Shown here: positions 1 to 12,500 of the stretch, one piece after another
How the letters are laid out: each line of letters begins with the position of its first letter
How positions within the stretch are numbered: position 1 is the stretch's first letter
NCBI GenBank assembly: GCA_020630975.1
Contig: JAHDID010000030.1
Coordinates: 1-64,000, forward strand
Reading direction: 5' to 3'
DNA: 64,000 nucleotides
Source of the DNA: Verrucomicrobiota bacterium
GTDB lineage: Bacteria; Verrucomicrobiota; Verrucomicrobiia; Verrucomicrobiales; DEV007
Translations under genes and position numbers: made by a program
Notes under the pieces: generated by a model
The model's database searches: none
Told to the model about the DNA's origin: nothing
What the model saw: only the letters and a program-made list of their open reading frames with translations

Positions 1-2853
1 TACCGCTTCCGGAGGTGACAGTGTTGTTTCCGTCGCCCGTGGATACACTGTTATTACCGTCTCCGGTATCTACAGTGTTGTCACCGTCTCCGGTGCTGAC
101 GGAGTCATCCCCGCCACCTGAGGTCACGCTATTGTCGCCGTCGCCAGTGGACACATTGTTATCACCTTCGCCTGCATCGACAGTGTTGTTACCACTGCCT
201 GCATCGATGGCATCATTGCCGCCACCCGACGTCACATTGTCGTCACCTGCGCCTGCACTGACGGTGTTATTACCATCACCGACATTCAAATCATCGCTAC
301 CGGAGCCGCTGGTCACTTCGTCGGATCCAGATCCTGTATTCACGGCATTGTCACCATCGCCGGTGTCGATCGTATTGTCACCGTTCCCAGTGTTGATCGT
401 GTCATTGCCGCTGCCAGAGGTGACATCATTGTTCCCGTCACCTGTCGACACGGTGTTATCACCATCGCCAGTATCAACGGTGTTATCACCATCGCCGGTG
501 GTGATAGAATCATTACCACCACCAGAAGTGACGTCATTGTTGCCATCGCCAGTTGAAACATTGTTATCGCCATCTCCTGCGTCGACCGTGTTGTTGCCGC
601 TACCAGCATCGATGGCGTCATTGCCGCCACCCGAAGTCACGTTGTCATCGCCAGCGCCTGCACTCACGGTGTTGTTACCATCGCCAACATTGAGGTCGTC
701 GCTACCAGAGCCACTGGTCACCTCATCGGAGCCAGATCCTGTGTTTACGGCATTATCACCATCGCCTGTATCAATGGTATTGTCGCCGTTTCCGGTGTTA
801 ATGGTATCATTGCCGCTACCAGATGTGACATCGTTATTGCCGTCACCTGTTGATACAGTGTTATCACCTTCACCAGTGTCGACTGTGTTGTCGCCGTCAC
901 CAGTGCTGACTGAGTCGTTACCACTACCGGAAGTGACTTCGTTATTACCGTCGCCTGTGGATACGCTGTTATCGCCATCACCGGTATCGACCGTGTTGTT
1001 GCCATCCCCGGTACTGACTGAGTCATTGCCGCCGCCAGAAGTGACTTCGTTGTCACCATCGCCCGTGGATACGCTATTGTTACCCTCACCAGTGTCGACG
1101 GTATTGTCACCATCACCTGTGCTAACCGAGTCATTACCGCTGCCCGAAGTCACTTCGTTGTTGCCATCTCCTGTGGACACGCTGTTATCGCCTTCTCCAG
1201 TATTGACTGTGTTGTTACCATCGCCGGCCTCCACGGAGTCATTGCCGCTGCCAGAGGTGACGTTGTTATTTCCTTCTCCAGCGCTCACGGTATTATCACC
1301 ATCGCCGACATTTAGATTGTCATCACCAGAACCGCTGGTCACCTCATCGGATCCTGACCCTGTGTTCACAGCATTATCGCCATCGCCGGTATCAATGGTG
1401 TTATCGCCATCGCCGGTGCTAATGGTGTCATTGCCGCTACCAGAGGTGACATCGTTGTTACCGTCACCTGTTGATACAGTGTTATCACCTTCACCAGTGT
1501 CGACAGTATTGTCGCCGTCACCTGTACTGACTGAGTCGTTGCCACTGCCGGAGGTAACTTCGTTGTTACCATCGCCGGTGGACACACTGTTGTCGCCGTC
1601 TCCAGTATCGACTGTATTGTCGCCATCGCCTGTGCTAACTGAGTCGTTACCGCCGCCTGAGGTCACTTCGTTGTTACCGTCGCCGGTAGACACGCTGTTG
1701 TCGCCGTCTCCAGTGTCGACAGTGTTGTCACCGTCACCTGCATTCACGGAGTCATTACCACTTCCCGAGGTGACGTTGTTATTTCCTTCTCCAGCGCTCA
1801 CGGTATTATCACCATCGCCGACATCGAGATTGTCATCACCAGAACCGCTGGTCACCTCATCGGAACCAGATCCTGTGTTCACCGCATTGTCGCCGTCACC
1901 GGTGTCGATGCTGTTATCGCCATCACCTGTGCTAATGGTGTCGTTGCCACTGCCCGAAGTCACTTCGTTATTACCATCGCCTGTAGAAACGCTATTATCG
2001 CCCTCACCAGTATCAACAGTGTTGTCGCCATCGCCGGTGCTGACTGAGTCATTGCCACTGCCGGAGGTCACTTCGTTGTTACCATCACCAGTGGATACAC
2101 TGTTGTCACCTTCACCAGTGTTGACAGTATTGTCGCCGTCGCCTGCATTGACCGAGTCGTTACCACTGCCCGAGGTGACGTTGTTATTTCCTTCGCCAGC
2201 ACTCACAGTGTTGTCGCCATCCCCTACATTGAGGTTATCGTCACCGGAACCACTGGTCACTTCATCGGATCCAGATCCTGAGTTTACCGCGTTGTCGCCG
2301 TCACCTGTGTTAATGTTATTGTCACCGTCACCTGTATTGACGGTATCATTTCCTTCTCCTGCGGCGACACTGTTATCACCATTTCCTAGCGATACATTAT
2401 TGTCGCCATCGCCCGCATCGATCTCATTGTCGCCGCTGCCGACTGAAATATTATCGTTCCCCCCGCCAGAGGTTACTAAGTTATCGCCTTCACCTGCATC
2501 GACTGAGTTGTCCCCATCGCCTACATTGAAGGCATCATTTCCAGAACCACCACTGACCTGATCAGCTCCACCACCAGTGGTTATGCTGTTGTCACCGTCA
2601 CCTGCATCGATTGTGTTCTGACCATTCCCTGTTGTCAGAATCACATCATTTCCGCCACCTGTTGCGACATTGTTATTACCTGCCCCCGCATCGATGTTGT
2701 TGTTTCCCCCAGTGGAACGAATCGCATCATCGCCTGACCCTGCGAAGATATTGTCATTTCCGGAGCCGGTGTTCACCTGGTTATTTCCCTCACCAGCAGT
2801 GATGGTGTTGTCTCCCGATTTGGCATTGATGATGTCATTTCCCGATCCACCAC
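1..2853 (-). repeat. 27-bp coding repeat array (nonapeptides) of the partial giant gene
   Basis: The DNA repeats with a 27-bp (9-codon) unit. A marker segment that reads as S-D-E-V-T-S-G-S-G in the protein recurs near 318, 723, 1344, 1857 and 2262. The intervals are 405, 621, 513 and 405 bp, which are 15, 23, 19 and 15 nonapeptides. Synonymous positions differ freely between units, so most copies are old and kept similar at the protein level. Confidence 0.85.
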
Positions 2854-3337
2854 TGTAAATGCCCGCGGCCTCCTGAGAGCCACTCGAATCTCCGCCCATA
2901 GAAGACGGCATCGTTGGCGTTCCTCCAGCAGAACTTTTGCCACTTGATCCTGTGGAATCTTCGGTATTCAGATAGTCCACATTGACCATTCGCATCAGCG
3001 TAAGGCCGTTGCTTTCCAGTAGCTTGCCAAGGCCTACGCCTTCTTCACCGTCACCTTCAGATACTTCCTCTTCGTCAGCCTGCAGTGTCGCCGTTATCGG
3101 ATCTGCCTGAGAATCAGTGTTGGAGAAAAAGTTCTCTAGACGAATCTCATTACCAGTGGGCAACACGATGATTAGATCGGAACCTTCAGGCCTAAAGTCT
3201 GCCTTGATAGGTTCGCCTTCTTCATTGACGACTTGCACGTCATCACCAGGGAGAACCGGAATCGAGTTGTTGAAGTCTTCGTCGAGCTCAAAGCTCACGG
3301 ATGAGCCATCGGGGCGGGAGATTAGAAGTTGGGTCAT
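1..3337 (-). CDS. giant RTX-like repeat adhesin, N-terminal part (runs off the left edge)
   Basis: The minus frame is open from an ATG at 3337 to the window edge, so only about 1,112 N-terminal residues are visible. The first 75 residues (beginning MTQLLISRPDGSS) closely match the start of the neighbouring 5,960-residue protein, including a GNEIRLE-x-FF segment that resembles the N-terminal BapA/LapF 'prefix' module of large surface adhesins. An acidic, Gly/Ser-rich linker follows, then from about residue 160 uninterrupted nonapeptides of the form T-G-D-G-N/D-N-x-V/I-x. These are RTX-like (hemolysin-type calcium-binding) repeats. A secreted or surface adhesin is inferred; the C-terminus is not visible. 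It lies 176 bp downstream of its paralogue on the same strand and may be co-transcribed. No type I exporter is in the window. Confidence 0.85.
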   Translation of the reverse strand, partial: MTQLLISRPDGSSVSFELDEDFNNSIPVLPGDDVQVVNEEGEPIKADFRPEGSDLIIVLPTGNEIRLENFFSNTDSQADPITATLQADEEEVSEGDGEEGVGLGKLLESNGLTLMRMVNVDYLNTEDSTGSSGKSSAGGTPTMPSSMGGDSSGSQEAAGIYSGGSGNDIINAKSGDNTITAGEGNNQVNTGSGNDNIFAGSGDDAIRSTGGNNNIDAGAGNNNVATGGGNDVILTTGNGQNTIDAGDGDNSITTGGGADQVSGGSGNDAFNVGDGDNSVDAGEGDNLVTSGGGNDNISVGSGDNEIDAGDGDNNVSLGNGDNSVAAGEGNDTVNTGDGDNNINTGDGDNAVNSGSGSDEVTSGSGDDNLNVGDGDNTVSAGEGNNNVTSGSGNDSVNAGDGDNTVNTGEGDNSVSTGDGNNEVTSGSGNDSVSTGDGDNTVDTGEGDNSVSTGDGNNEVTSGSGNDTISTGDGDNSIDTGDGDNAVNTGSGSDEVTSGSGDDNLDVGDGDNTVSAGEGNNNVTSGSGNDSVNAGDGDNTVDTGDGDNSVSTGDGNNEVTSGGGNDSVSTGDGDNTVDTGDGDNSVSTGDGNNEVTSGSGNDSVSTGDGDNTVDTGEGDNTVSTGDGNNDVTSGSGNDTISTGDGDNTIDTGDGDNAVNTGSGSDEVTSGSGDDNLNVGDGDNTVSAGEGNNNVTSGSGNDSVEAGDGNNTVNTGEGDNSVSTGDGNNEVTSGSGNDSVSTGDGDNTVDTGEGNNSVSTGDGDNEVTSGGGNDSVSTGDGNNTVDTGDGDNSVSTGDGNNEVTSGSGNDSVSTGDGDNTVDTGEGDNTVSTGDGNNDVTSGSGNDTINTGNGDNTIDTGDGDNAVNTGSGSDEVTSGSGSDDLNVGDGNNTVSAGAGDDNVTSGGGNDAIDAGSGNNTVDAGDGDNNVSTGDGNNDVTSGGGNDSITTGDGDNTVDTGDGDNTVSTGDGNNDVTSGSGNDTINTGNGDNTIDTGDGDNAVNTGSGSDEVTSGSGSDDLNVGDGNNTVSAGAGDDNVTSGGGNDAIDAGSGNNTVDAGEGDNNVSTGDGDNSVTSGGGDDSVSTGDGDNTVDTGDGNNSVSTGDGNNTVTSGSG

Positions 3338-3339
3338 TA

Positions 3340-3374
3340 TAGGGTGGGAAAATTTTATGGAAAATATAACCCTA
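3340..3374 (-). promoter_or_regulatory. possible leader hairpin before the partial giant gene
   Basis: On the minus-strand transcript UAGGGU pairs with ACCCUA, closing a 23-nt loop, and the 3' arm ends 2 nt before the start codon. A GGAG lies a little upstream of the stem. A comparable structure precedes the paralogous gene. A role in translation is inference only. Confidence 0.3.
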
Positions 3375-3513
3375 ACTCCAAATAAATCCTTATTTTTATC
3401 AAAATTATAACATTTATATTATCAGAAGTGCGTCACTACTTGGATAGTTTGCTTCTTCTTGAGAGAATTAATCCGGTTTTTTTGGTTGTGAGAATTGACG
3501 TGTGACTGTTCGT

Positions 3514-6500
3514 CTATAATTCAGACTGTCCTGTGTAATTTTCTAATTCACTAGGCAGCGTAGCCTCTGTCCAGACTTCAAAAGACGGCTCATTGCCGCC
3601 GTGAGATGGAGCGGAACTTTCGCTAGATGGCTCGTCGAGATTGTAAGTGTTCCCATCGTTACCAACCACGATTAGCTCCTCTTCTTCGATTAGTTCGTCG
3701 AAAGCAAATTCTGCATCGGCTGCTACGCCTGTCGAACCATCATGATAGCTGACCTGAGATTCGCCATGTACCGTGACATCGCCGTTCGCTGCTTGATACG
3801 ACATGCCATCGGAAATTAGTCCGATCGATTCGATTCCGGCATCTCTCAGGGAAACCATCTCTCCTTCACCTACTAGTCCATCCCCATTTTCATCCTGCCA
3901 TAACTTGAACTGATCAAACGAGTCATCCTCTTCTGAAAGGACACCGTCGTTGTTTGAATCAAATGCCTCTCGAAGACCTTCCATATCTGTAGCAGACTCA
4001 TTTTTGCTGTAATCTGCGAAGGCAAACTCGCTTCTACCATCCACATCATTGTTGTTATTGGCATCGTAGATCAAGACTGCGTCATCATTGGCAGCCCACG
4101 CCGTCTGCTCTTTCTGACCATCGTCATCGACATCGATAACGACCCCTTCATCGACGGATTTAAACTCAACCCCATCTCCATCCATATCGATAACGATAGG
4201 TGGCAAGGTATTACCGTAGTCGATAGACAGCGCTAGCGGAGCGGAGTCGGCCAATCCGTCATTGACTACCACTTGGATATTTCGCAGACCGTTGACTGTA
4301 GAAGCCGAGGTGAAAGACATACCATCCAAAACGGCCTGGTAGTTGGCTACAGATGTGCCCCCCGTGATGGTGAGCTCGAAATTACCTCCAGATTGGTCGA
4401 TCATAGTGGTGAGTCCTGCTGGGAGGAGGCCGCCTATCGCCAGAAGATCTTCTGGTTGAGCATTGGTCAATGTGACCTTCATCGAGTGTAGAATACCACT
4501 ATCCTCTACGATCTGCACACCGTAGTCGGAGAAGTAGATCGGATTGACACCCTGGAGCGACACGGAGTCAAGGAGATTGCCTGCCCCAGGGGAGGCGGAT
4601 ACACCTGCGCTCTGGAAGGCGACATAAGTCGTCTCCTGACCCGCCGGAATACCGACAGTTGATGAGTATTGAGTCCAATCGAAGAGACCGTCAGTATTTG
4701 TGAGGAGCACTTCGGTAAAGCCGAGAGCCAGTAGGTCCTCCACATCACTTGGGCTGCTCTTGTCGGGTGGAGCTGTGGAGCCGATCAACACGCGGATCTG
4801 CTCAGTGTTCACCAAGCGCTGAGCGTGCTGCAAATTGATCGATAGCGCGCTCATGCCAGTGGTGTCTACTGCTTGCCAAAGTGTTGCCACTTCAGAATTA
4901 TTGAGCTCTGCGTAGTAGCCACCATCATGCGCTTGGAAAGAACCCAAGTGGTTATTGGCTTGGATTTCGATGTAACCTGTAGAATCTGTTGTATTCCAAC
5001 CATCGATTAGATCTTCTTGATAAGGTGCCCAAGCTCCCGCAGCATGGTTCGGGCCAACTTCGAAACTGGGATTGACTGCTGTATTAGTGCCTAGTGGGGT
5101 ACCGATTTGGCTGTTAGTCGGAGTCAGTTCAGCTGCCTGATCAATAGTGATAAAGGCCTTAGCCGTATCACTATTCACTCCATCTGTTACTGTATACTCG
5201 AAATGTTGATTGGACGCGCTAGAGGCGGTATCAACATCCGCTGCAATTGTTATCGTTCCATTATCAGGCCCCACATGGGTGATACCAAAACTGGTTCCAG
5301 TTACCGTGACTGTTCTTTGATCAGCCACATCAGGCTTACCCTCGACAATCACGTCGACACCGTCGACCTTTAGAGTGAAGGCCTCATCAGCTGCGAGGTA
5401 GTCAATTGTGAACTGCACTGTCACGGGTTGATCAAAGTCGAGTGTCATCTCACGACCGGCACCAATATGCCACCAGTCGCTGTTCTGGATACTGAGATCG
5501 GTATTCCATGTGCGGGAATACTGGTCATTCATCATACCTCCGACTTTGACGGTGATATCTCCGCCGCCACTGCTGCCAGGGAGAATGGTGGTATAGTCTG
5601 AGAGTTGATTCTCCCGCGCACTCATACGGACAAAGTTTGGATCTGGTGGTGTGAAATTAGGGTCAGCTTCAAACGTGTAACTGCCATCTGCAAGAACGGT
5701 CAGGTCTCCACCGGCCATTGTAACAGTCTGCCCGACAGTGTAGGACGTTCCTCCGACATTAAAGCCTGTTACACTACTGACATCTCGATCAACGCCAGCC
5801 CCATTGTCGTCGTCTACGAGATTGCCAGAGATCAAGGTGCCGCTGCTGACAGATATGGCGTCATCGCTAGCCTCGAGGATATCAGTTAGGCGAATCACCA
5901 CGTCCTCCTCGTAGAATAAGCCGCCATCATCAGTCACACGTAGCTTAAGAGTATGTGAAGTCGCTGTCTCATAGTCGAGCGAAGCTGTAGGCAGTAATCT
6001 TAACTCATTGCCGACCACCTCGAAAATACCATCATTGGCAATCACATTACCTCCAGCATCCAAAAGCTCGAAAGTGGCGCCATCGCCAACATCAGGATCG
6101 TTGCTCGTTAGCTGAGCCACCACAGATCCACTGTCTAGGGTTTCGTCGACAGCAGACTTCCATGTCTCAAAGCGGAATGACTTACTTCCAGACTCTAGAC
6201 CTGCATAGTAATAGGTGAAAACGATAGTGCCGTCAGCATTTTGAGCTCCGCGGATGTGAGTGCTTCGACCGTCTTCTGGCCCAATCTGGAATTGCTCACC
6301 GACTTCGTTTCCAAATCGATCATATTCCTGTCCGAATGACTTATGAGAATCGGCATGATCGTGATAGGAATGCCAAACCACAATGAAACCGCCATCATTT
6401 AGGTCGATCACTTGTTGCAGATCTTGATCTCGATCCGATGTGGTATTCACCTTTGTCTCGATTCCAATTTTATTATTATCCGAATCAAAGCGCTGCATAA

Positions 6501-9500
6501 AAACGCCATGTCCGTTACCATCTGAGCTGGTGTAGACGACGACATAGCCTCCATCACTTAGCTCAGTCACGCTGGGAGCAACCTGATGGTCTCCGGTTGC
6601 CGTATTGATTCGCCACTCATCACCCACTTTCGTCCCATCAGAAGCGAATTTTTGACCGTAAATTTCATAACCGCTTACATGGTGGCCCTGCCAAAAAATC
6701 ATGTAACTACCATCTGCGAACCCGTGAACATCCGGATGTAGATTATGATTGGTCTGAGTTGTATTCACCTGGGTTACTTCACCAATCTTGATTCCATTGG
6801 AGTCAAATCGCTGCTGCACGACCTGCCAATAACCATTCACTCCCATATCTGAAGCGGTAAACGCCACGACATAACTGCCATCCTGGAACACTTCCACCTC
6901 TGGATAGCGGTCATTCGATGTGGTTAATCCAGCATTCAAGCGGGTTCGCCCTCCCAGAACCTGGTGATTTGTGTCAAAACGCTGCACCCAGACTGAATTG
7001 TTGTCGTGCGAGACCACAAGGTATCCACCATCTGGGAGAGAGGCACCTTTTACTCCATAATTAGTTCCCCCGATGGTCACGTCGCGCTCCTCAATCAACT
7101 CGCCATCCTTATCGAGAAGCTGGCGTCTTATTATCGAGCCATTGCCTCTAACAACCACGAATGTTCCGTCCTCAAGGGGGATAACGAACGAAGCATCACC
7201 TCCAGCAACTGCCAGTTGGTCTACAGGGTCGGCCACTAGGTTCCCATTTAAATCGAAGATCTTGTGAAATGTGCCACCCGCTTCGTCATCGCGCCCCACA
7301 AGAACTAAGTTGCCATTACTCAGTTGTGCAGAAAGATCGTGAATCGTGTATTGATTTCCTGCATCTACCAGTATGTCAACCTCGTCCCCGACTTTGTCAC
7401 CATTCACATCAAAGCGCTGGCCTTTCACATCATTTCCAACGGTGTAGGAGACAAAGAAGCCGCCATCATCGAGCTCGAAGGTGTGATGATAACGAGTGTA
7501 AGTCGTACCATCGCTCAAAATGATATTGGACTCGACGATGTTACCATTCGGATCAATGATGGTTCCAACAATATCATCAATTCCATCGTCAAAATAAGAC
7601 ACAAGGATATTTCCGTTTCCTAAGGCGATGGCTTGGTTGTCGTGCTGGTGGCTAGATGTGGTTCCATTAACGAGAATTTCACCAGTCAGAGGATTACCAT
7701 TGATATCAAGAATCCGGCCGGACACTCCCCAGCCACTGGTATCCAGTTCGCGGCTGTAAGTGTCGAACGCGACGAAAATATTGCCATTATCCAATTCAAC
7801 AACTTGAGCAAAGTCTCGACCTTGTTGATAATAACGGTGCTCAGCCACATGGAATGCAGGTGTCAGTACGGTTCCATCATTGTTGTAGATGGTCACGGTC
7901 ACATCGTGATCAAAACTCTCGAAACCTTCTGTAACAGGCTTTCTCATTGTCAGGGCGAATCTACCTCCGGAGAGTGCCGTGACCTGAGCGAAGCCTCCAC
8001 TACCACTTGTCGTCCCTTCTATGAGGTCAGCCCGAGTCGCCCCTTTCACTACATCAAGATTTTGATCAATAATCGTAAACGAAGCGGTATCACGTGTCCC
8101 ATACCAATGAGACATACCGACCACGATGTTGCCATCATCAAGCAAGTCAAAACTCACCCCTCCACGAGAGTAGATCACCGCTTCCCGATCTCCGATGGTA
8201 GTTCCATCTTCAGCGTAACGTTGAGCCTTCACCCAACCATCTTGAGGATCACGTATGAAGACAAAATAGTCACCCGTACCGTCATCAGTTGGAATAACAT
8301 GCGTGTAAGCATTGTGGGCTGAGCCCGCAGCCGCGTATGTCAGAATTTTGCTCTCGTCGGACCGATCTTGCGCACTACTAAGACTCGCGTGAATGTCAGT
8401 CGGGGCCTGATTGGTGTCCTGAACATTGATCTGAATCACTTCAGTGTATTTTAATCCCTGAGAATCAGTCACTTCAATCGTAATATCATGGCTCGGCCTG
8501 TGACTATAATTGACTTCATATCCAGCTTTTACTGCGATCTGGTTTCCATTTACAATCTCAAAAATATCCAAACTCCCCTCGGTATCTTTGATCGCATAGG
8601 TGTGCGAATCATCGGTATCAATATCCTCAACCGAAAGCGTACCGACGATAGCTCCGTCTGCTGCTCCTTCCACAACCGTAGCGGTAGTATCATCATCTGT
8701 GGAGTTATCTCCATCGTCGATAAATAGATTCGTTGGAAAGTCTTGCCCACCATTGATCACGATCGTGATAGTATCTTCCAAGGTGAGTCCACCCTGGTCG
8801 GTAATACGCACCACGATGTCGTACTCCTGAGTGAATTGCGCTAGATTTGTGAAGCTCTCACCGGTTCTCAGGACTACCGTGTTTCCCACGATGTCAAATT
8901 TTCCAGTGGGGTCTGAGACAAGTTCGTAGGTGTGATTATCCCCCTCATCAATGTCATCGCTACTGAGCGACGCTACTACAACGGGTCCGACCACTTCTTC
9001 TGCGGGAGCCTGCTCGTAGAAGCGGAACTTTGCTCCATTCTGGCTTGAATCTTGGTTCTCATAGCTCCAGCCAAAGACCACATTGCCGTTTGCCAACTGG
9101 GATACGGATGGATCATAATTCCGGTCTACATCAGGATTATCAGGGTCGTCAGGCAGAAGGTTTACGAGGAAGCGACCTGCTCGAACTGTGCCATCTTCAT
9201 TGAAACGCTGTCCATAAATATAGCGCACATTCTGGCTCACATCGACATCCTCCCATGTCACCATGTAGCCTCCATCTTGAAGCGCCGTCATCGTCGCATG
9301 CTCAACGTCATCGCCCGACGGAGTAATCGTAGAGGTGCCGAGTGAATTACCCGCTGCGTCGAAGCGCTCGATCACAGTGCCTAGCGCCCCATCGCTAAGG
9401 GTGACAAACCCACCATTAACTAGGCCAATAAGCCCCTCAATTTCATCTTGCCCGACGATGCTTACTGCTACCCCAGGGACTCCATTTGAATCATATTTGA

Positions 9501-12500
9501 TATAGGTGGGGGCCTCCCCCTCGGTCCAACCGATGACAAATCCACCATCGCTTGTTCCAGAAATGTGTAGTTCCGAATCAACATCGATATTGCCGTTGAC
9601 GAGCACTTCGCCGCCGACCTGTGTGCCGTCATCAGCGTAGCGCTGGTAGGAGATTGACTGCGAGTCAGTCTGCCAGGCCACCACATAGCCGCCATCCGCT
9701 AGTCCAGTGATCGCTGGTGTGCCTTGGGCTCCTGCTGTGGTTGAGTTTGCTATTACATTCCCCCCTAGGGCAGCGCCACTGCCAGCGTAGCGCTGGACAT
9801 AGATGTCGCCATCACTGACGAAAGCTACCACTCCACCTCCATCGACGAGTCTAGCTGCACTAGGATCACCTTGGTCACCTACCGTATCCGTGCTCACAGC
9901 GAATGCGCTGCCTACTTTTTCACCCTCTACGTCGTAGAGTTGACCACGTAGGGCGGTCCCGCTGCCATCTATCCCAGTCGATTGCCAGAATGTGTAATAG
10001 CTACCATCTGCTAGACCGAGGACCTCCGTTCCAAAGTCTCCATCGTTGGCAAAAGATTGAGTGTACTGCAGGGCGCTCCGTCGAGTCGCCACTCCTTTCA
10101 CACTAGCATCGTGATCCTCCCATGCGTAAACACCCCAGTTGTTGAACAGTCGAATATAGGTGGCATCCGAGTGAGTTCCACTGCTATGGGAGGGTGTGCT
10201 AACGCCGCTAATGAAGCCATCGGGAAAGATGCCGAAGTGACGGAAATTTCCTTCCCCAGTATCGCCATATTCTGGGTTGAAAATCACATCCACGCGCCCA
10301 TCGTTGTAGATGTGAAGATCTGACACGACAGGATCTCCTCCGATATCTGGGATTTCTGTGGATCCCGTTAATGAGACACCGTTCTCATCGAAATCATGGT
10401 AGTTTAATGCCTTGGCGCCTGCTTCTTCAGATGACCATACCACAGCCACGTTTCCATTTGAGCGGCGGATGATATGGGCATTATCATGGCTGCCGACCGC
10501 GTCATTGACTTGCTGTGCGGCGACTAAACTAGCTCCGTCGGCACCGAAAAACTCGACAAAAACATTATTGCTAGACTCCGTCAGCACAGCAAAGCCATCT
10601 CCAGCGGCTGTGACTTGAGAATTCGCATCTGCCGCACCAAGATCCAAAAGGCTAGACTGGGCTGTCATGCTAGAATCAAAAATCTGGCCTTCGACTCGAC
10701 CGGTGTCTTCGTTCAGCCAGGTAATAACGACATTACCATCTGTAAGTCTTTCGATATCTACGTTACTCTTTTGTGAGGCCCCCAAATCAATATCGCCTGC
10801 GTCGGTCAGGGCAGTACCATCACCATTGATCTGAGCTATATTCACATCGCCTGACTCAGTGATGTACGCCACTAAAGTGTCCCCATTCGTCAGTCGAGCG
10901 GTTTCTGGTCTTTCTGCACCTATCTTCGGTTGATCTTCAGGCGCCACATTAAGTGTGATTGGGTCGCCGGCGATACGAGAGTCGTGATCGAATTTTTGCA
11001 TATGGAGTTTGGGAACGCCATCGACTCCGATATTTGTACTCAGCTGGACATAGAAATTAGCAGGTAAGGCAACCAATGCTGGAGCGCCTCCCCATGTGAG
11101 ACCAGTAGCAGACTCTGTCTGCACATCTGCCCCGCCTAGCTCACCCTCACGGGAGATAATGAAACTCTGAGGCGCTTCATTCAGATCAGTGACTTGCACT
11201 TGGAATACCTTATCAAAAATACCTCCGTTGCCGTCATCAACGCGAATTTTCACATCGTGAAACTCTCGGATTTCGTGATTCAGATCGACGCCATCTTTTA
11301 CCACCAGTGCTGGATTACCATCGCTATCAGTGCCCACTTCAAACCAATGAAACTCTGATGGATCGTCCTCTATGACCATATAGGTGTGAGTATCAGCACC
11401 GTCCACGTCCTCGACCCCTGTCAGTGTACCGACCACTGCACCTGACTGAGCGTTGACAGTCAGATTCTCATCGACCGAAATACTGTGAGCCACATCAGAA
11501 CTAAGCTGGAGGTCGTAGTTGCCAGCGCGATCGATCATCACACCGCTGCTATCGACGTTACCTTGCCAGTTGATAACCAGACCAGACTCAGCTTCTGGAT
11601 TTGCTAGTAGTACTCCGCTGTTGTCCTGAATCTGCTGATCTGTTCGGGCGTAATCGAAAACTCGCACCTCGGTGATCTGGCCTTGAAAGGCTTGTAGGGG
11701 ATCAAAGCCCCCGCCTACGGCATCCTGCTCCTGACCAAGAACTAAGGCACCTCCAGGCTCTAAGCTAGAGGTAGGTCCTGCAATAGTAGATCTCAGCGCT
11801 CCATTCAGATAAGTCTTTATCTCACCTGTGCCTTCATCCCAAGTTAGAGAAATGTCTTCGTTATTTCCAGTGAACACCTCTGACTTAAGAATGCCAGTGT
11901 AGTAGAACCCGCCATTAAAGTGCAGTCTTATGTCTGGGCCATTGGCAAACAACAACATCTCATTGTGATTTGACTCTACTGCATAAGAAATCAGAACAGA
12001 AACCGAACTGGCTTGATCGAAATCTGCGGAAACTCTCATCTCCAGAGTCAATGCAGAGGCTGGCATGAGGTCGACATTATTGGCTATACCAACCTGGGTA
12101 TCCCCAGATCCATCAAAGCCAATACTAGTAGCCTCCCCTGCGATGGTAAAACCAGTCGGAGCATCATTATCGCCAGTAATGGTCACAATCACATTCTCGA
12201 CATCAGTCGCCCCATTGTCATCAGTGATGGTTACTACGATCTGGTCGGTCACAGTTTCGCCTTCGGCTAAATTTTGAACGCTGGATTGAGCATTATCCAG
12301 TTGGTATGACCACTCGCCATCAGCATTCACATTGAAACTCCCATATCCGTTGTCTCCGGCCTGATCGCTTATGACACTCCATGAACCGGTCGAGGTATCA
12401 TCGATATCGGTGAACGATAGCTGACCAGTGGATACAAGGGTGCTATCTTCGCCTACCGCACCACTACCAGCGCCGGCGACAGGAGCATCATTAGTGCCGG